DNA of 64,000 nt, from positions 16,552,001 through 16,616,000 of the forward strand of contig LR990050.1 of assembly GCA_905147135.1 (NCBI GenBank), written 5' to 3'. The DNA comes from Blastobasis lacticolella (taxonomy: Eukaryota; Arthropoda; Insecta; Lepidoptera; Blastobasidae). This document shows positions 10,117 to 21,056 of the stretch, piece by piece. Below the pieces are notes generated by a model that saw only the letters and a program-made list of their open reading frames with translations, made no database searches and was not told where the DNA came from. Position 1 is the stretch's first letter. Every line of letters starts with the position of its first letter. The translations under genes were made by a program, and so were the position numbers.

Positions 10117-10724
10117 TGACTTGAAAGCATCACTACCTGTCTCACTCACATTTCATGAATGACTCTCCGTCTCACTCGGTCTTAGGCAAGCTTTGAACGC
10201 ACTAGAATAATTTTTAGTAGGTAAAGAAAAAAATTTCGAAACTGGGTTTCTTGAAGGAATTTTCTTTTCCCCGTAATAAAAGAAATAATGTAGCAAGTAT
10301 TATACCATTTTAGAATCCTTATTAAATGCGTCAATTTTTCGTGCTACTTGCCAACCTGGCGTAGTACTATTTTTTTTCAGTACAGTCCGTTAAAGTTGGA
10401 CGAAATATTAATTGTCTATTCATTGTACGGCATAATGTGACACTTTCTTCCAAGCTGGAGCAGTTGCCTTAGAATTCTAAGTAATAGGTTAGATTAGCAC
10501 TATTCGGGATTACATCAGAAAAATAAATTTGAAAAAAAGTTAAGATTTGTAGCAACAGGAGCTAAAAAACCATCACAGGGTGTACATTTTCTCGAAAAAA
10601 AAAAGAAATGCCTATAATTTAAAAAATTCAAGACTTAGATTTTATTTTTTATTTTACTTGTAACTATTATGATTTGGACTTTCACCCGATTCCGGCTTGA
10701 CGTCGACTTACGGGACATCCTGTA
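10117..10724 (-). repeat. Right terminal inverted repeat (~608 bp)
   Basis: The reverse complement matches 8075-8681 through TGAGTGAGACAGGTAGTGAT and GACTCTCCGTCTCACTCGGT, ending at GGGACATCCTGTA. Differences from the left arm are scattered substitutions and small length changes in A or T runs. Confidence 0.92.
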
Positions 10725-10726
10725 TA
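10725..10726. repeat. TA target duplication, right copy
   Basis: TA directly follows the terminal CCTGTA, pairing with 8073-8074. Confidence 0.8.
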
Positions 10727-10826
10727 AGTAGTTTATCAGTTATCTAGCACCCATAACACAAGCTTTGCTTACTTTGGGGCTAGATGGCGCTGTTTGAATT
10801 TGTTAACGATTATTTATTTATTTAAT
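10727..10826 (+). mobile_element. SINE-B, right part
   Basis: AGTAGTTTATCAGTTATCTA, CACCCATAACACAAGCTTTG and TTTGGGGCTAGATGGCGCTG continue the SINE-B body. The inverted copy at 21.5 kb carries the uninterrupted equivalent (CAGCCCAAAACCAAGCAAAG). It ends near an ATTT-rich tail at about 10805-10826. Confidence 0.8.
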
Positions 10827-11929
10827 AATCGGTTCATCCGTTCTTAAGTATAATTTTGTTTCACTTTTTTTTCTATGAAAGTCGGATTGTTAATAAAGTA
10901 AGAAGTTAATGCATATGAATGACGGACGAAAACCTTCATTTGTGAACTAGCCGTCTCAAGAATATTGCTAAATTAAAAAACCAGAGCTCATTGCCCGACC
11001 TGAGTAGAAAATAAAAATAAAAATATACCTAATATTCTTAATTTAGTTTTCAAGCAATGCTCTTGTTTTAGGTGCTTGATTACAACTAGATAAAAAATTA
11101 AACTTAAAAAGTCAACAACACCTAAAAAGTTCAGAATATTGTAAGCAATTTGACAAATTGAGGTCTCAATTACGTCGGAACAGATCACTATATTGCCCTA
11201 ATATTTAAATATAGTACGGTCAGGTTAGTGCCACGAAATTGCCAGACCCGGTGGCCAAAAAGTGGATAGTTAGACTTAGAAGTTTTGTTGTCAAGTCAGG
11301 TCTGATAAGTCTGTGGCACTATGATTCCGGCTTGTGTCTGGTGGAGGAGTACGTCATTCGATTCACATTTCGCTACCGCGTACTAACTACCCGGGAGCAA
11401 CATCTATCGTCTGCGTTACGTACCTTCATATGTACGATAAACTAATGTGAAACAAAACTCGAAACATGCATTAGAATGTAATATTCAAGAAAACTACGAC
11501 CTCAGTTATGCTCACTCTTAGGGCTCTTAATTATTTATTTTTAAAGAATGTTCCGGGTTTGCGACCGCGTGCCTTTGTTTGCGAGTAGCTGTTTAGCCAT
11601 ATTGCGACGCAGCTGCATGTTCTTTTTGGAAAAAAATTGACATGGTCATGCATCATAGCCATGGGCCGGCTACACAAAGGTACCTACGCGGTAAGAAACC
11701 CGGATCATAGTTTTAAAATATGTGATAATGACCGCGATAGTCTAAAAATATTTTCTTTTAATTATTGTTATTTTAATTTTAAAACAAACTTTTGCCCGCG
11801 ACCATGCCTAATAGTTTTTATGACAGGTTGGCTTTTGTCTGCGTTACCATTTCAAATGTCCTCCGTAGTGTATGAATGCGAGTACCACGGGTCAAACTGT
11901 ATTTCTGGTATTGTACCCCGGACTTCAAG
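10827..11929. other. No gene recognised
   Basis: Short frames only (10988-11188 minus, 11239-11445 plus, 11637-11966 plus), without motifs. Confidence 0.5.
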
Positions 11930-12010
11930 TTACCAAACTATCAAAACCGAATCAAAATTCGTTTAGTCGTTTTTGCGTAATGCGCGAACAGATAAACAAA
12001 CAGAAAAACA
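11930..12010 (+). repeat. Dispersed-repeat tail fragment
   Basis: CGAATCAAAATTCGTTTAGT, CGTTTTTGCGTAATGCG and AACAGATAAACAAACAGAAA resemble a widespread insect repeat phrase (fit, exposed to the host as 'root-at-n-CGTT..GCGT-GA-AACAGACAGA'). Related wording is at 19.9, 50.7 and 55.1 kb. The element type is uncertain. Confidence 0.4.
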
Positions 12011-12600
12011 AAAAATAATTATTGGTCATAGTTACGACCCAAAATCCTTACCCGACTATTTTTTCTGAAAAATCTTTAATTTACATACACGGCTTATAAC
12101 AGTTTTATAATATTATAGATAGATAGACTCCTTCTTTGCTCGTATTTAGTCGGTACATAAATTCTGTAACATAATAGCCTGATAAAAAATCTTGAAACAC
12201 ATCCGACCACCCATCAAAGAATCCTCGCAACGAAGTTACGTGCAGAAGCTATTATCTTCAAGAGTCGCTGTGAACCGTATCGTTTACGTGTATATGTATG
12301 TACTCGTATGTGTATCTTCTCAAAAAAGGTCGTTCAGTAAACAGAGCAGTCACGTTGGCATCAATTTGATTTCGTCAGGGGAGTTAACTCAACTCACGTG
12401 TCGGCCGTGGCCCTGTCACGTGCTATCACGAGCCAAATATCTTATGACTAATTCCTTTTTTGGTTACGTTGGAAATAGAATGCGGGTAGTTTGAAAAAAA
12501 CACGTGGATCGTCTGCCATTTCATTGGCTCACAGTACACACGTGACTTAAATATTTATTTGCGGTAAAGTTGTAATATATGCATTTGTAATACATACAAC
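12011..12600. other. No gene or repeat recognised
   Basis: A 100-codon plus frame at 12192-12494 has no recognisable domain. Confidence 0.5.
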
Positions 12601-12645
12601 ATTAATAAATACATTATAGTCGTTTCCTATAATGTATTTATTAAT
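12601..12645. repeat. Perfect hairpin, 19-bp stem, 7-nt loop
   Basis: ATTAATAAATACATTATAG (12601-12619) is exactly complementary to 12627-12645. The loop is TCGTTTC. The stem is AT-rich. It sits just outside the Rep-E copy that follows. Confidence 0.95.
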
Positions 12646-12654
12646 ATTTAAAAA

Positions 12655-12842
12655 TGTATCAGTACTAGTGGATTCAGCGCGAATTCGTTCGCGTGGCGTC
12701 TTTCCCCTACACTACCCTATCCCCTACCCTTTATTAACCTACGTAAATCCGTTGCGTAGTTTAAAAGATCTAAGCGTACATAGATGCGGGAAACAGACAG
12801 ACAGACAGCGGGAAACGCCTTTGTTTTATACTATGTACAGAA
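12655..12842 (+). repeat. Rep-E copy
   Basis: Begins ACTAGTGGATTCAGCGCGAA then TTCGTTCGCGTGGCG, contains CGTTGCGTAGTTTAAAAGAT and CTAAGCGTACATAGATG, and ends CTTTGTTTTATACTATGTAC. It is in the same orientation as the 35.0-kb copy and opposite to those at 5.3, 6.9 and 27.2 kb. A (GACA)n-type run lies at 12795-12808. Confidence 0.8.
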
Positions 12843-14397
12843 GTAAATCATGGAAACGATTTATACTCATATGTCGTAGACGGTCATGAGCCTAGACATC
12901 ATTTTGACTAAGAAACGTCAATCGATGCGCCACCTTGCAGATAGCTGGAAATACTGTGAAGACGTCATATTCGGCGCGAAGCCGTAACGAATATTTTCCA
13001 TTCGACCATCGACGAGGCAATACGTGTAACAAGCTGCTCATCCATTGAAAAAAGAAGAAGTCTTTATTTATTGCCTCACATCACATAGCCGTACTCTATA
13101 AAGGAGAGTGTGAGTACAGAATGGACTACCAAATTATAATTTGGACAAGGGCGCACGTGAAAATCATCCCTGGCGCACCTTGAGTTTCGGCCTTGCAAGA
13201 TGGCCATGGGTGGTGGCGGATATTCCAGTGACCCACGGGTTCGATAGTTTCACATTATTACCTGCTACTGAAATTATCCTAAAGTCATGCTATCCTTTCA
13301 TTGTTTGCTATTTTATTGTAATATCGCTGTATTATCTCAATACACTGTTAAACTATTCGGCTGATCTTTACTCGTATTTTCACGAAACTATCCCGAAAAT
13401 ACTTTCTGATGAATCTCTCCCCTGCAAGAGTCTGCCCTAATTTACGACAAATATTTACCCAAATACTATGAACCACCAAACTGTAGTTTTGATTGTATTA
13501 TTTGCCCATGACTGACCATTGCGTCCGGTTACATAATTAACAACCTTTGACCACTATGTTAGACCCATTGGATATAGCTCGAAAAGTTAATTCTGCTATT
13601 GAAATTTTATTGTTTACTTAATTGGCTGGTTCAGCCAATAACACGAGTGTGAGCCAATATAATTGAGCATTACAATTTCCAGTAAACATTGGCCACAGTC
13701 ATTCAGTTTCATATTAATATTTCGAACAGTTTTGAATGCTAATATTTCGGTTTGTGGAGTGCTTTTAGTGAATATATGAATAGAAATTGTATTCGAGTTT
13801 TATTTATTTTGTTAGGTATTTTATGGACTTGTTCGTATCGTATGACTTTTAGACTTATTGACCGCTCGACTTTGGATCCACTTTGAAGTTATCTCTTTCA
13901 TAGGTTACAATATTATAATGGATAAGTACTTCTTCATCTTATCGAGTCGATGGACTCTTTTTCCTTATACTTATTCGCCGATTATTCGGCGCTTACAGCA
14001 TTTACACTGGCATGGAAACAAGTCTTCCATTGTGCAAGTTTTCAGACACGCTGAGCAGGAGACGAGGTGGTCCATGCTATGAGGAGATACGCCACAGTCA
14101 CAGACAGAATTTTTTATTAAATGTCCCCATTAAAAGAGAATAAGCCTAAGCGATGGCGACACCTTCAATGCTTATAGACCTATACAGATGGCCAGTAGGG
14201 AAGAAAAAATAACTCATTTTATTTACACTCACAACACGAAATGAAAAGGCTGATGAGCGTGTTTTTGGTTGTGTATTTTCAATACTACGTTCTCCATTCT
14301 GTTCATGTGTATGTATGAGAAATAATCTTGCTATCAATTCATCAATAAGGGGCTAAGGACTACCGCATTGTCTAATATAAAATATAATATCGTAAAG
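12843..14397. other. No gene or repeat recognised
   Basis: Plus frames at 13141-13440 (99 codons) and 13858-14082 show no domain. The sequence is AT-rich. Confidence 0.5.
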
Positions 14398-14480
14398 AGA
14401 TAGATAGATAGATATACTCTTTATTGCACATAAAATTATAAATAAAAAATTTAACAGTTCTTTTCAAACATGATGATATT
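14398..14480 (-). repeat. GATA microsatellite next to a LINE-like 3' end
   Basis: GATAGATAGATAGATATACT is followed by CTTTATTGCACATAAAATTA, wording common at inverted LINE 3' ends. A related TTTATTGCACACAATAAAG is at 28180-28200. The assignment to a family is tentative. Confidence 0.4.
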
Positions 14481-15349
14481 TCTCTCTATTTGTACACACA
14501 AACCTCACACATGTCTTCAATCTTTACATACTAATCAATCGCTGACATACCGCAGACGAGACCTCACCAAACCCCGAAGCGGCGTCAACAAAGCAATTTA
14601 TTTATAACAAAAAAAAAATACGAAAAAGAAAAAAGAGAAGCCGCTAAGTTATCGAAACATTTACAGTGTTGAGATAAAAAAAAATATGCCGCCACCAGGG
14701 GAATAATTCGCGGTAAGTTGGCCCATTAACTTTTATCTCGCGGGGCGCGGCGGGGGCGGGATGAATGGTGATACATACCTCCAAGGATGACCTGCTAATG
14801 GAGGGAAATATCAGACACGGTCAGCAAACACAGCGGTTGTATAAGTAAAATGTTTGGGGCTCGCAAAGGAAACAAGTGGATGTTTATCACACGAGGCTGA
14901 TAATAGTAAATTTAAGTAAGAATTTTTGATGTAACTGAGATATAAGAAATGACTTGAAATGCAACAATTTTCAATTAATATTAAAACGGTATGACACGAG
15001 TGTTGTAATACCTAATTATATGCCGTTACGTACACTATTTTATGTACACTAATATTTTCATGTCAAATTTTCGCACACCAACTATATACACTCTATACGT
15101 TTCTCGAGTTGCTGAAAGTAAGCTGCGAGTCATTTCTATTGCCGCGTCAAGGATAGACGCCATGAAGTTTATTACTACTTTCACATTAATTGTTTATTTG
15201 CTTCAAACAAGTAGAAAAAAACATTCACAAACACAAACAGCAACTGTCTGAAAAAATATTCTGTTTGGCGGGAAAATAATTGGCTGCCGATGTCTGTGGG
15301 GTTCACTCGACTCTCCATCCACAGATAATGGCACAGTTCGGTATTCATT
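14481..15349. other. No gene or repeat recognised
   Basis: Includes a short G/C-rich patch (GCGGGGCGCGGCGGGGGCGG, about 14740-14759) in otherwise AT-rich DNA, with no motif recognised. Confidence 0.45.
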
Positions 15350-15369
15350 CAATAATTCATTATTTATTT

Positions 15370-15401
<32 letters not shown>

Positions 15402-15485
15402 TTTTTAGCCATTTCTGTCCCACTGCAGGGCAAAGGCCTCCCTTTCGATCTTCCACGACTCACGGTCGGATGCTTTCCTCGGCAT
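15350..15485 (-). repeat. ATT-rich microsatellite and RTE-type LINE 3' end
   Basis: (TTA)n and (TTTA)n runs at about 15357-15406 are followed by CATTTCTGTCCCACTGCAGG, GCAAAGGCCTCCCTTTCGAT and CTTCCACGACTCACGGTCGG. Read inverted, this is the familiar 3' portion of RTE-type LINEs (CTGCAGTGGG... with a simple-repeat tail). Only about 80 bp remain. Confidence 0.6.
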
Positions 15486-16657
15486 TATTATTATAATGCT
15501 AAAAAAGTTATTTTATGATACAGTTGTATAAAATAGTATAGGAAATGCTGTATTATAAAATACTTTTTTAAAATTTTATATATTGTGAAAAAAGTTCATC
15601 CTTACACGACTATTCTCTAGTATATAATTGGAACATAAGCTATGAGTCTAGATAAAATAATGTTAACTTAGCTCATACTCGTAAGAAAAAGTACGTACTT
15701 CAATAGAAAAAGACAAAACTAGAGCACAACAACGAGCAATCTAAATAAAAAATGTTTTTCATATATCATCTATAGAAATCTAAATAAATCTATAGATTAT
15801 AAGTTAAAATGTTATTAGTTTCAAATTTCATATCCGGTGAAAACATTTCCGTTGAGAATACGTCTTATCGTTATCGTGATCAACTTTTGTCTTTTTCCTT
15901 CAAAACGTACTCTACATACCTACATAGGTACACTACAAGAATATAAGTGCGGTTACAGCAAGATAGAGGGTAGTTGGTGCATCGTTAGGGAAATTGCATT
16001 GGTTGGAAGAAGGGGGCCATTAGTTACTGTCCAGGGGGCCCCAGAACCTATTCTCGACCCCTGGATTTATTTTATTTCATTACTTGTATAAAAACCTAAT
16101 AACAACTGCACAGTTAAACGTCATATAGGATATTCATCAACACCTATATTACCACTACTGACTGGTGATAATGACATGGAAATACATGAAGGCACAGAAT
16201 ATGAATACTATATGAAGCTTCCCATAATTGTTTATTGCATGACGCGCCATTTTAGATTCGCGTTTACGTGTTAAATAAAGTTGAATTAATCTGTAGGTAT
16301 TTGAAAAAACGACTTACGATATATGTGTGTATTCAACCTTTTCTCATGAATTACAGGAAATCTAAACAATTTAGGCAAAATTCCTCTATACGAATTTTAC
16401 CTTACTATAAGTTCTTATTAATTGTATTTCTTTGATCTAACTAGCAAGCGGTTTAGGAGATGTCCTTAATATTATCGCAAAACATATCGCAGTAACAAAA
16501 TTCAATTAAGCGTGTGTTTCATAATAGGAATATTAGATAAGGGTTCCAAGAAACACAGACCCAATACAAAACCAACAAATTTCACGTCTCTAAATCATAC
16601 AGCTAGCTTAGAATCAGAAAACTATAAAAAAATGAAACCGTCCTCCTAATAATTACC
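15486..16657. other. No gene recognised
   Basis: AT-rich. GAAAAAGACAAAACTAGAGC (about 15706) resembles Rep-F. A short plus frame at 15837-16091 has no motif. Confidence 0.45.
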
Positions 16658-16830
16658 CCGGCGTTAATATCCCGGTTATGCTCTCGCGCACGAGGGCACG
16701 GGGACCTCTTTGATCATAGCCATAACGATTTGGCAGATCAGGTAATTATAGTGAAGCGACCTTTCATCTGACTTCTGTGACCCTGCTACCAGGAGAACAT
16801 GACCAGATTGGATCATGGTTACTCATTAGG
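16658..16830 (-). mobile_element. SINE-A copy, inverted, 5'-truncated
   Basis: GGCGTTAATATCCCGGTTAT, GCTCTCGCGCACGAGGGCAC, GATTTGGCAGATCAGGTAAT and ATGACCAGATTGGATCATGG are the complement of the SINE-A 3' half. The tRNA head is missing. Confidence 0.85.
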
Positions 16831-19548
16831 TTTTTATATAAAAAAGGGCTATATCTATTTCCTCTGACTAAGATTAACTCTACTTAGATATACTATTAAT
16901 TCTTCAAAATATTTAGTTTCAGACATCTGTTTAAGCGATGTTCAAGAGTTTGATGGACTTTTGTGATAAGATGTAATGTTATTTTCTAGGGCTTAACTGT
17001 AATGGGTATGGCCACTAGTGTATCGTGTAGGTTCCTAGTGGCATTTAACTTTGTACACTTTAGTGTTTCAGATGGCACTTCAAATTGTCTGTCCCAGTTG
17101 CTGCCGGAAGATAGCAGTCGTTTAGCCATGTTAGAGGAATTAAAGCGGCTTATGAACTGGAAACTTTTAGTATTTGACAAATTCTAGGCCTTGCAAGTAA
17201 ATGGTGAAAGTTTGTAAGGATCGATGCTCGGATGGGTGGTTGTTATTCTTTCATACAAAAACTGCTAAATGGATAAAGATTTAAAGTAGTGTTGTAGCTC
17301 TTGAAATAAACAACTCTTTACCTAAAATTTAATTCTAAATTCTATTTTATTGTAATAGAATGTGTTTGGAACGTAAAACCGAATTTCACACGAAGTCACG
17401 GATACAAGGTTATAAATAATAATAAGGTTATACGGCATGCTGTCCGGATAACTTCTTAATACAAAAACTGTAATATGATAAACGGCGCCATGGCGACAGC
17501 CACGGCTTATGCTGAGTGTGGCTCATTGCATGTCTTCTTATGGAATGAGTGACGAAGTAGCGATAGCATTGTCCTTTCACATTGTTTCTTGTCTACTGTA
17601 TTGTGCCCAAAAGTACTGTGCCATGCGTGATACCTATATAAACAGTTTTTTTATTTATTTTTTTATAAATAAAGTTATGTTTCTAGCTGTACAGAGGCCA
17701 AAGTTGGACGCTTTGGGGATAGCTTCGGCTCTACGACTCTGAGTGGAGCCGCGAAAAATGGAACTACCGTCGGTTTATTATCAAACTTCACGCACTTAAA
17801 CGTTGACAGTTGCATTGTACAGTGTAGTTTGTTTTGGATTACGCAGAGTAATGCTACCGTAAGTAACTGTAACGTAAGTAAGGAGTTGTTTGCAAGAGTG
17901 TCGCTTTCGAGAGGTACCTTAGGTGCGCGCGCGAGTTCATGTCCAACGGACACGACCATGTAAATCATTCGAGTAGAAATTATTGAAGGCTCGATACATC
18001 GCCATCTCACTCGGTTGTGGTTTGAGTTACATTCAGGCCCGATGAACTTGAACTCGCACGCACTCTGTATTTGTGTAGCGATCGACACTAGTGATGGGTG
18101 CCATTCATCCTATTTCGTAGCAAATTCTTAGCTAGCTACCTACTTGGAATAAAAATTTCCATTGCGGACCCAGCTAGTAACTAGGAATTTTTAATGACAT
18201 TTCAAGTTTCATTTCATGGTTAGTAACAAAATTGTAAATAATATCATATTATATCGTAGCCAACTAGCAAATGGGAATATTTTTTGACGTTTAATTGATT
18301 CATTCGAATGATCTTTCGAATGCACAACTATTATTTTAGTTGTACCGAATATTTCAAATATAGAAAATTATTCACGTGAAAACAAATCATTCGAGAGAGA
18401 TTAATAAAAAACCACAGAAAAAATAGAAGCAATACCCTTCTCAAGTGGCATACAGTAGTTGTACCCTCCACGTAAACAAAAATCGTTCGAATAATTAATT
18501 TACACCTTTCATTCGGATTAATAATTTAAAACACTTATATAGTTTTTTATTATTAACAAAAAAGTTTTTATTAAAAAAAATAAAAAAATAAAAGTTATTT
18601 ATTTTAATAGTCCCGTATTCATGGTACTATGGTAACGCGTAGCTAAGGAAGTGAGCAAAATTGACCAGTCATACATCTGTTTTAAATGCATTGCGTTCAC
18701 TTAGCAATAAGCACTATAAGTACTATCATACTTCGCATAGTAACGCTTTAGATAATAAACAAGTATAGTTTGTGATTCGGCTTTAGTCTGAAAGTTCAAA
18801 GTTCAAGACAATCTAAGATATGCGTCACGCGGTGTTCCTGCCTAAAAACGGTCACATTTGACTTTTGAAAACTAATTTGACTAATAATTTTCATGCGTAG
18901 GTGTTAATTGTTTTACAATACATATAGGTTAACGTGTCGCCTAGCCTAGTACAGTCAACAGTATGTCGATTTACCAAAAACTAGTTCGGCCCGCGGGTCG
19001 AAACGACTTATGCATTAAGAGTAATCTTTTTCGTCAGGCGTTTTGGCCAGCAGTTAAATATGTCCTTAGAATTAATTTTAGGACAGTCTGGGAAAAATCA
19101 TTATTTTTTAGAATTTTTCACTGTGCCAAAACCAGGGTGGACAAAACGCCTGCGGGCTTATTCTCGGTCGATATTTTTTCTTCGCCATAAAATAAAATCA
19201 CTGAAGTTTCTATCGTAGGTAAAAAACTTATTCCCAACGATCTTCGTCAATTCCTAACTGTCGAATATCATTTTCACGTACATTTTTAATAGAGATATTT
19301 GGCTAGAAAAAGTGTCACATTGGAGATTTCGCAGCTCGAGAATTGGCCCCCCGAACACTCAGCAACGGTAGCTTCTTTATACGGGTTTTGGGTAGGTTGA
19401 TATGCGTCCTTCTGTATAGGTGGTACCGATCCGTTCCATTTATGTGCTTCTGGCTGATTGAAGGGTGAGAGCCGAGCAGGTGATGATCCCTTTGTCAGAC
19501 GTTATTATGAATTATTAGCATTTTAAACACTTTCTCTTTCTGGACCAT
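16831..19548. other. No gene or repeat confidently recognised
   Basis: The longest frames (17675-18088 minus, 137 codons; 18963-19190 plus) have no recognisable domain. AT-rich tracts dominate 18110-18620. AGGCGTTTTGG and an inverted CAAAACGCCT flank about 19035-19150 but do not form a convincing element. Confidence 0.4.
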
Positions 19549-19775
19549 CGGTGCCCCGGTGGTAAAGGTATTCGACTCGCAAGCGAGACGTACCGAGTTT
19601 GAATTCCACTGCGGCCATGTACCAATGTATATTTTCTGAGTTATTTACGTTAGTTGAACACTAATCGATGCTCTTATGGTGAGGAAAAACATCGCCTGCA
19701 CATTCAGGCGACTGAATGTGTAACCGTGATCCAATCCGGTCAATTTTCCCTTATAGCAGGGTTACTGAGGTCTTC
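19549..19775 (+). mobile_element. SINE-A copy, 3'-truncated
   Basis: The head has GTGCCCCGGTGGTAAAGG and GAGTTTGAATTCCACT, followed by GGCCATGTACCAATG. The body reaches CATTCAGGCGACTGAATGTG and GTAACCGTGATCCAATCCGG, then ends near TTACTGAGGTC. The CCCTGGGCCCTCG tail is missing, which is unusual for a SINE because truncation is normally at the 5' end. Confidence 0.85.
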
Positions 19776-20281
19776 GTCGGCGTAAATTTCGGTAATAACG
19801 TTCCGGTTCCGTTCCCGCTGGAACCACATATAATTTCGCGATTAATTAAAGCCCATGTGCTATTCTGGTTTAAAAACTACATTAATGGCAAATTTCATCA
19901 AAATCCATACCGTAGTTTTGAAGTGTAGTGTGAAGGAGTAAATATCCATCGAAACATCCATAGTCAGATGTGAAACAAAACACCGCGAGCAAATCTTTTA
20001 CCGCTACGTTGGCAACAAGTAATTTCAATTTGCGTCATGATCAAAATAACAAAATGAATTATGTTGTTAACGAAATTATTATGCAAAACTTTACACAAAC
20101 GCTAGCCGAGCAAAGTTACGTTGATGTAATTTTCATTACGTTAAAGTGTCATCAATCTTTTGCGGGTGGGTTGTGGTTACAATTTATCTCTTTATTAAAT
20201 AAACTGGATTTGTTGTTGTTTTAGATTTACTTTTTTTTGGATAATACAATTTTAACCTACTATAATAAATAAATAAGTCAT
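19776..20281. other. Dispersed-repeat phrase, otherwise unassigned
   Basis: CCATGTGCTATTCTGGTTTA, AAAACTACATTAATGGCAAA and TTTCATCAAAATCCATACCG (19850-19918) are repeat-like. GTGCTATTCTG also occurs at 50.72 kb. No coding content was seen. Confidence 0.4.
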
Positions 20282-20500
20282 CTTGGCGTTAATGACCGGT
20301 TGTGCTCTCGCTCACGAGGGCCCGGGATCCGCCTTGATCATAATGCAGGATCTGGCAGATCGGATCATTACAGTCGAGCGGCTGCAATCTGGCTTCCACG
20401 ATCATGCTACCGGGGAACCTGACCAGATTGGATCATGGTTACACAATCATCACGATGTTTTCCCTCCCCATAAGAGCGGTTAGCATTCAACTAATGTACA
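20282..20500 (-). mobile_element. SINE-A copy, inverted, part 1 (3' half)
   Basis: TTGGCGTTAATGACCGGTTG, GCTCGCTCACGAGGGCCCGG, GGAACCTGACCAGATTGGAT and CATTCAACTAATGTACATAA match SINE-A inverted. The copy is split by the LINE at 20516-20933 and resumes at 20949. Confidence 0.9.
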
Positions 20501-20515
20501 TAACCACGAAAATCA
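20501..20515. repeat. 15-bp target duplication, left copy
   Basis: TAACCACGAAAATCA is repeated exactly at 20934-20948 and flanks the LINE insertion. Confidence 0.9.
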
Positions 20516-20933
20516 ATAGGATGTAGACAGTCGAAGTTGGTTGTGACCGAACGATCACCTAGACTAACTAATAAACTGCTAGATCTCAAACGGACAGAAC
20601 TCAGAACAGAAGTTGGTACAATAACAGGACACCTCCCCCTGAACAAATTACTGTTCACAATAGGAGCTACAGACAGCCCTTTATGCAGGGGATACCTAGT
20701 AGACGAGGAAACAGCGGCCCATGTGGTCCTGGAGTGTGAGGGACTAAAGGACCACAGGGTAAAAGTCACATTAGGAACAGGGTCCCTCCGAAAGATCTGC
20801 GAGCGTCCGAAGAGACTGCTGGACTTCTGGAGGGAGCTGGGCTGGCTAAATTAGCACGCCTTAACTACGTACAAAGGACCAAGTTTGAGTTCAAGTGCGG
20901 AAAGAGGAGCCCATTAACCGTAACCTTAACCTT
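20516..20933 (+). mobile_element. 5'-truncated LINE insertion (ORF2 3' end)
   Basis: A 418-bp insertion with an exact 15-bp target duplication, inside SINE-A. The open frame (about 20516-20854, stop TAG or similar at the end of GWLN) encodes TGHLPLNKLLFTIGATDSPL and CRGYLVDEETAAHVVLEC, followed by RKICERPKRLLDFWRELGWL. This is the region after the RNase H domain in several LINE clades, with a CRxC...EETAxH...C zinc-finger-like motif. Here the second Cys is Tyr (TAC instead of TGC), one transition away. The 3' end is CCGTAACCTTAACCTT, not poly(A). It moved by target-primed reverse transcription, as inferred from the 5' truncation and duplication. Another copy of its end is at 41504-41660. Confidence 0.9.
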
Positions 20934-20948
20934 TAACCACGAAAATCA
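20934..20948. repeat. 15-bp target duplication, right copy
   Basis: An exact repeat of TAACCACGAAAATCA from 20501-20515. Confidence 0.9.
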
Positions 20949-21056
20949 TTGGTACATCAGAGTCATTGGTACATGGCCGCAGTGGGATTCGAACCCGGTA
21001 CCGCTTACTTACGAGACGGATACCTTAACCATTCGGTCACTAACGCTACTAAAACC
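20949..21056 (-). mobile_element. SINE-A copy, inverted, part 2 (tRNA head)
   Basis: GTCATTGGTACATGGCCGCA, GTGGGATTCGAACCCGGTAC and CTTAACCATTCGGTCACTAA are the complement of the tRNA-like head, with intact box B wording (GGTTCGAATCCCAC). Together with 20282-20500 this makes a nearly complete SINE-A. Confidence 0.88.

Larger units (their letters stand above)
8075..10724 (+). mobile_element. Tc1/mariner-superfamily DNA transposon, DD41D, long TIRs
   Basis: A complete element of 2,650 bp, bounded by inverted repeats of about 607 bp that begin TACAGG and TACAGG, with a TA duplication outside. It contains one transposase gene in the plus orientation. Classical mariner elements are about 1.3 kb with TIRs near 30 bp, so this one is about twice as long because of its arms. 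By eye the arms differ at only scattered positions, for example GGGTGT versus GGATGT near the ends. The element therefore looks fairly recent, although its gene is broken. It interrupts a SINE-B copy, so it arrived after that SINE. It could be a relative of DD41D (rosa-type) elements or of another lineage with an N-terminal DUF4817-like domain; phylogeny would decide. Confidence 0.93.

Noticed and set aside
17675..18088. 137-codon minus-strand open frame
   Set aside because: No recognisable motif and no repeat or conservation evidence; a frame of this length can arise by chance in 64 kb.
18963..19190. Small element bounded by inverted AGGCGTTTTGG words
   Set aside because: Only about 10 bp match, with no target duplication and no second copy in the window.
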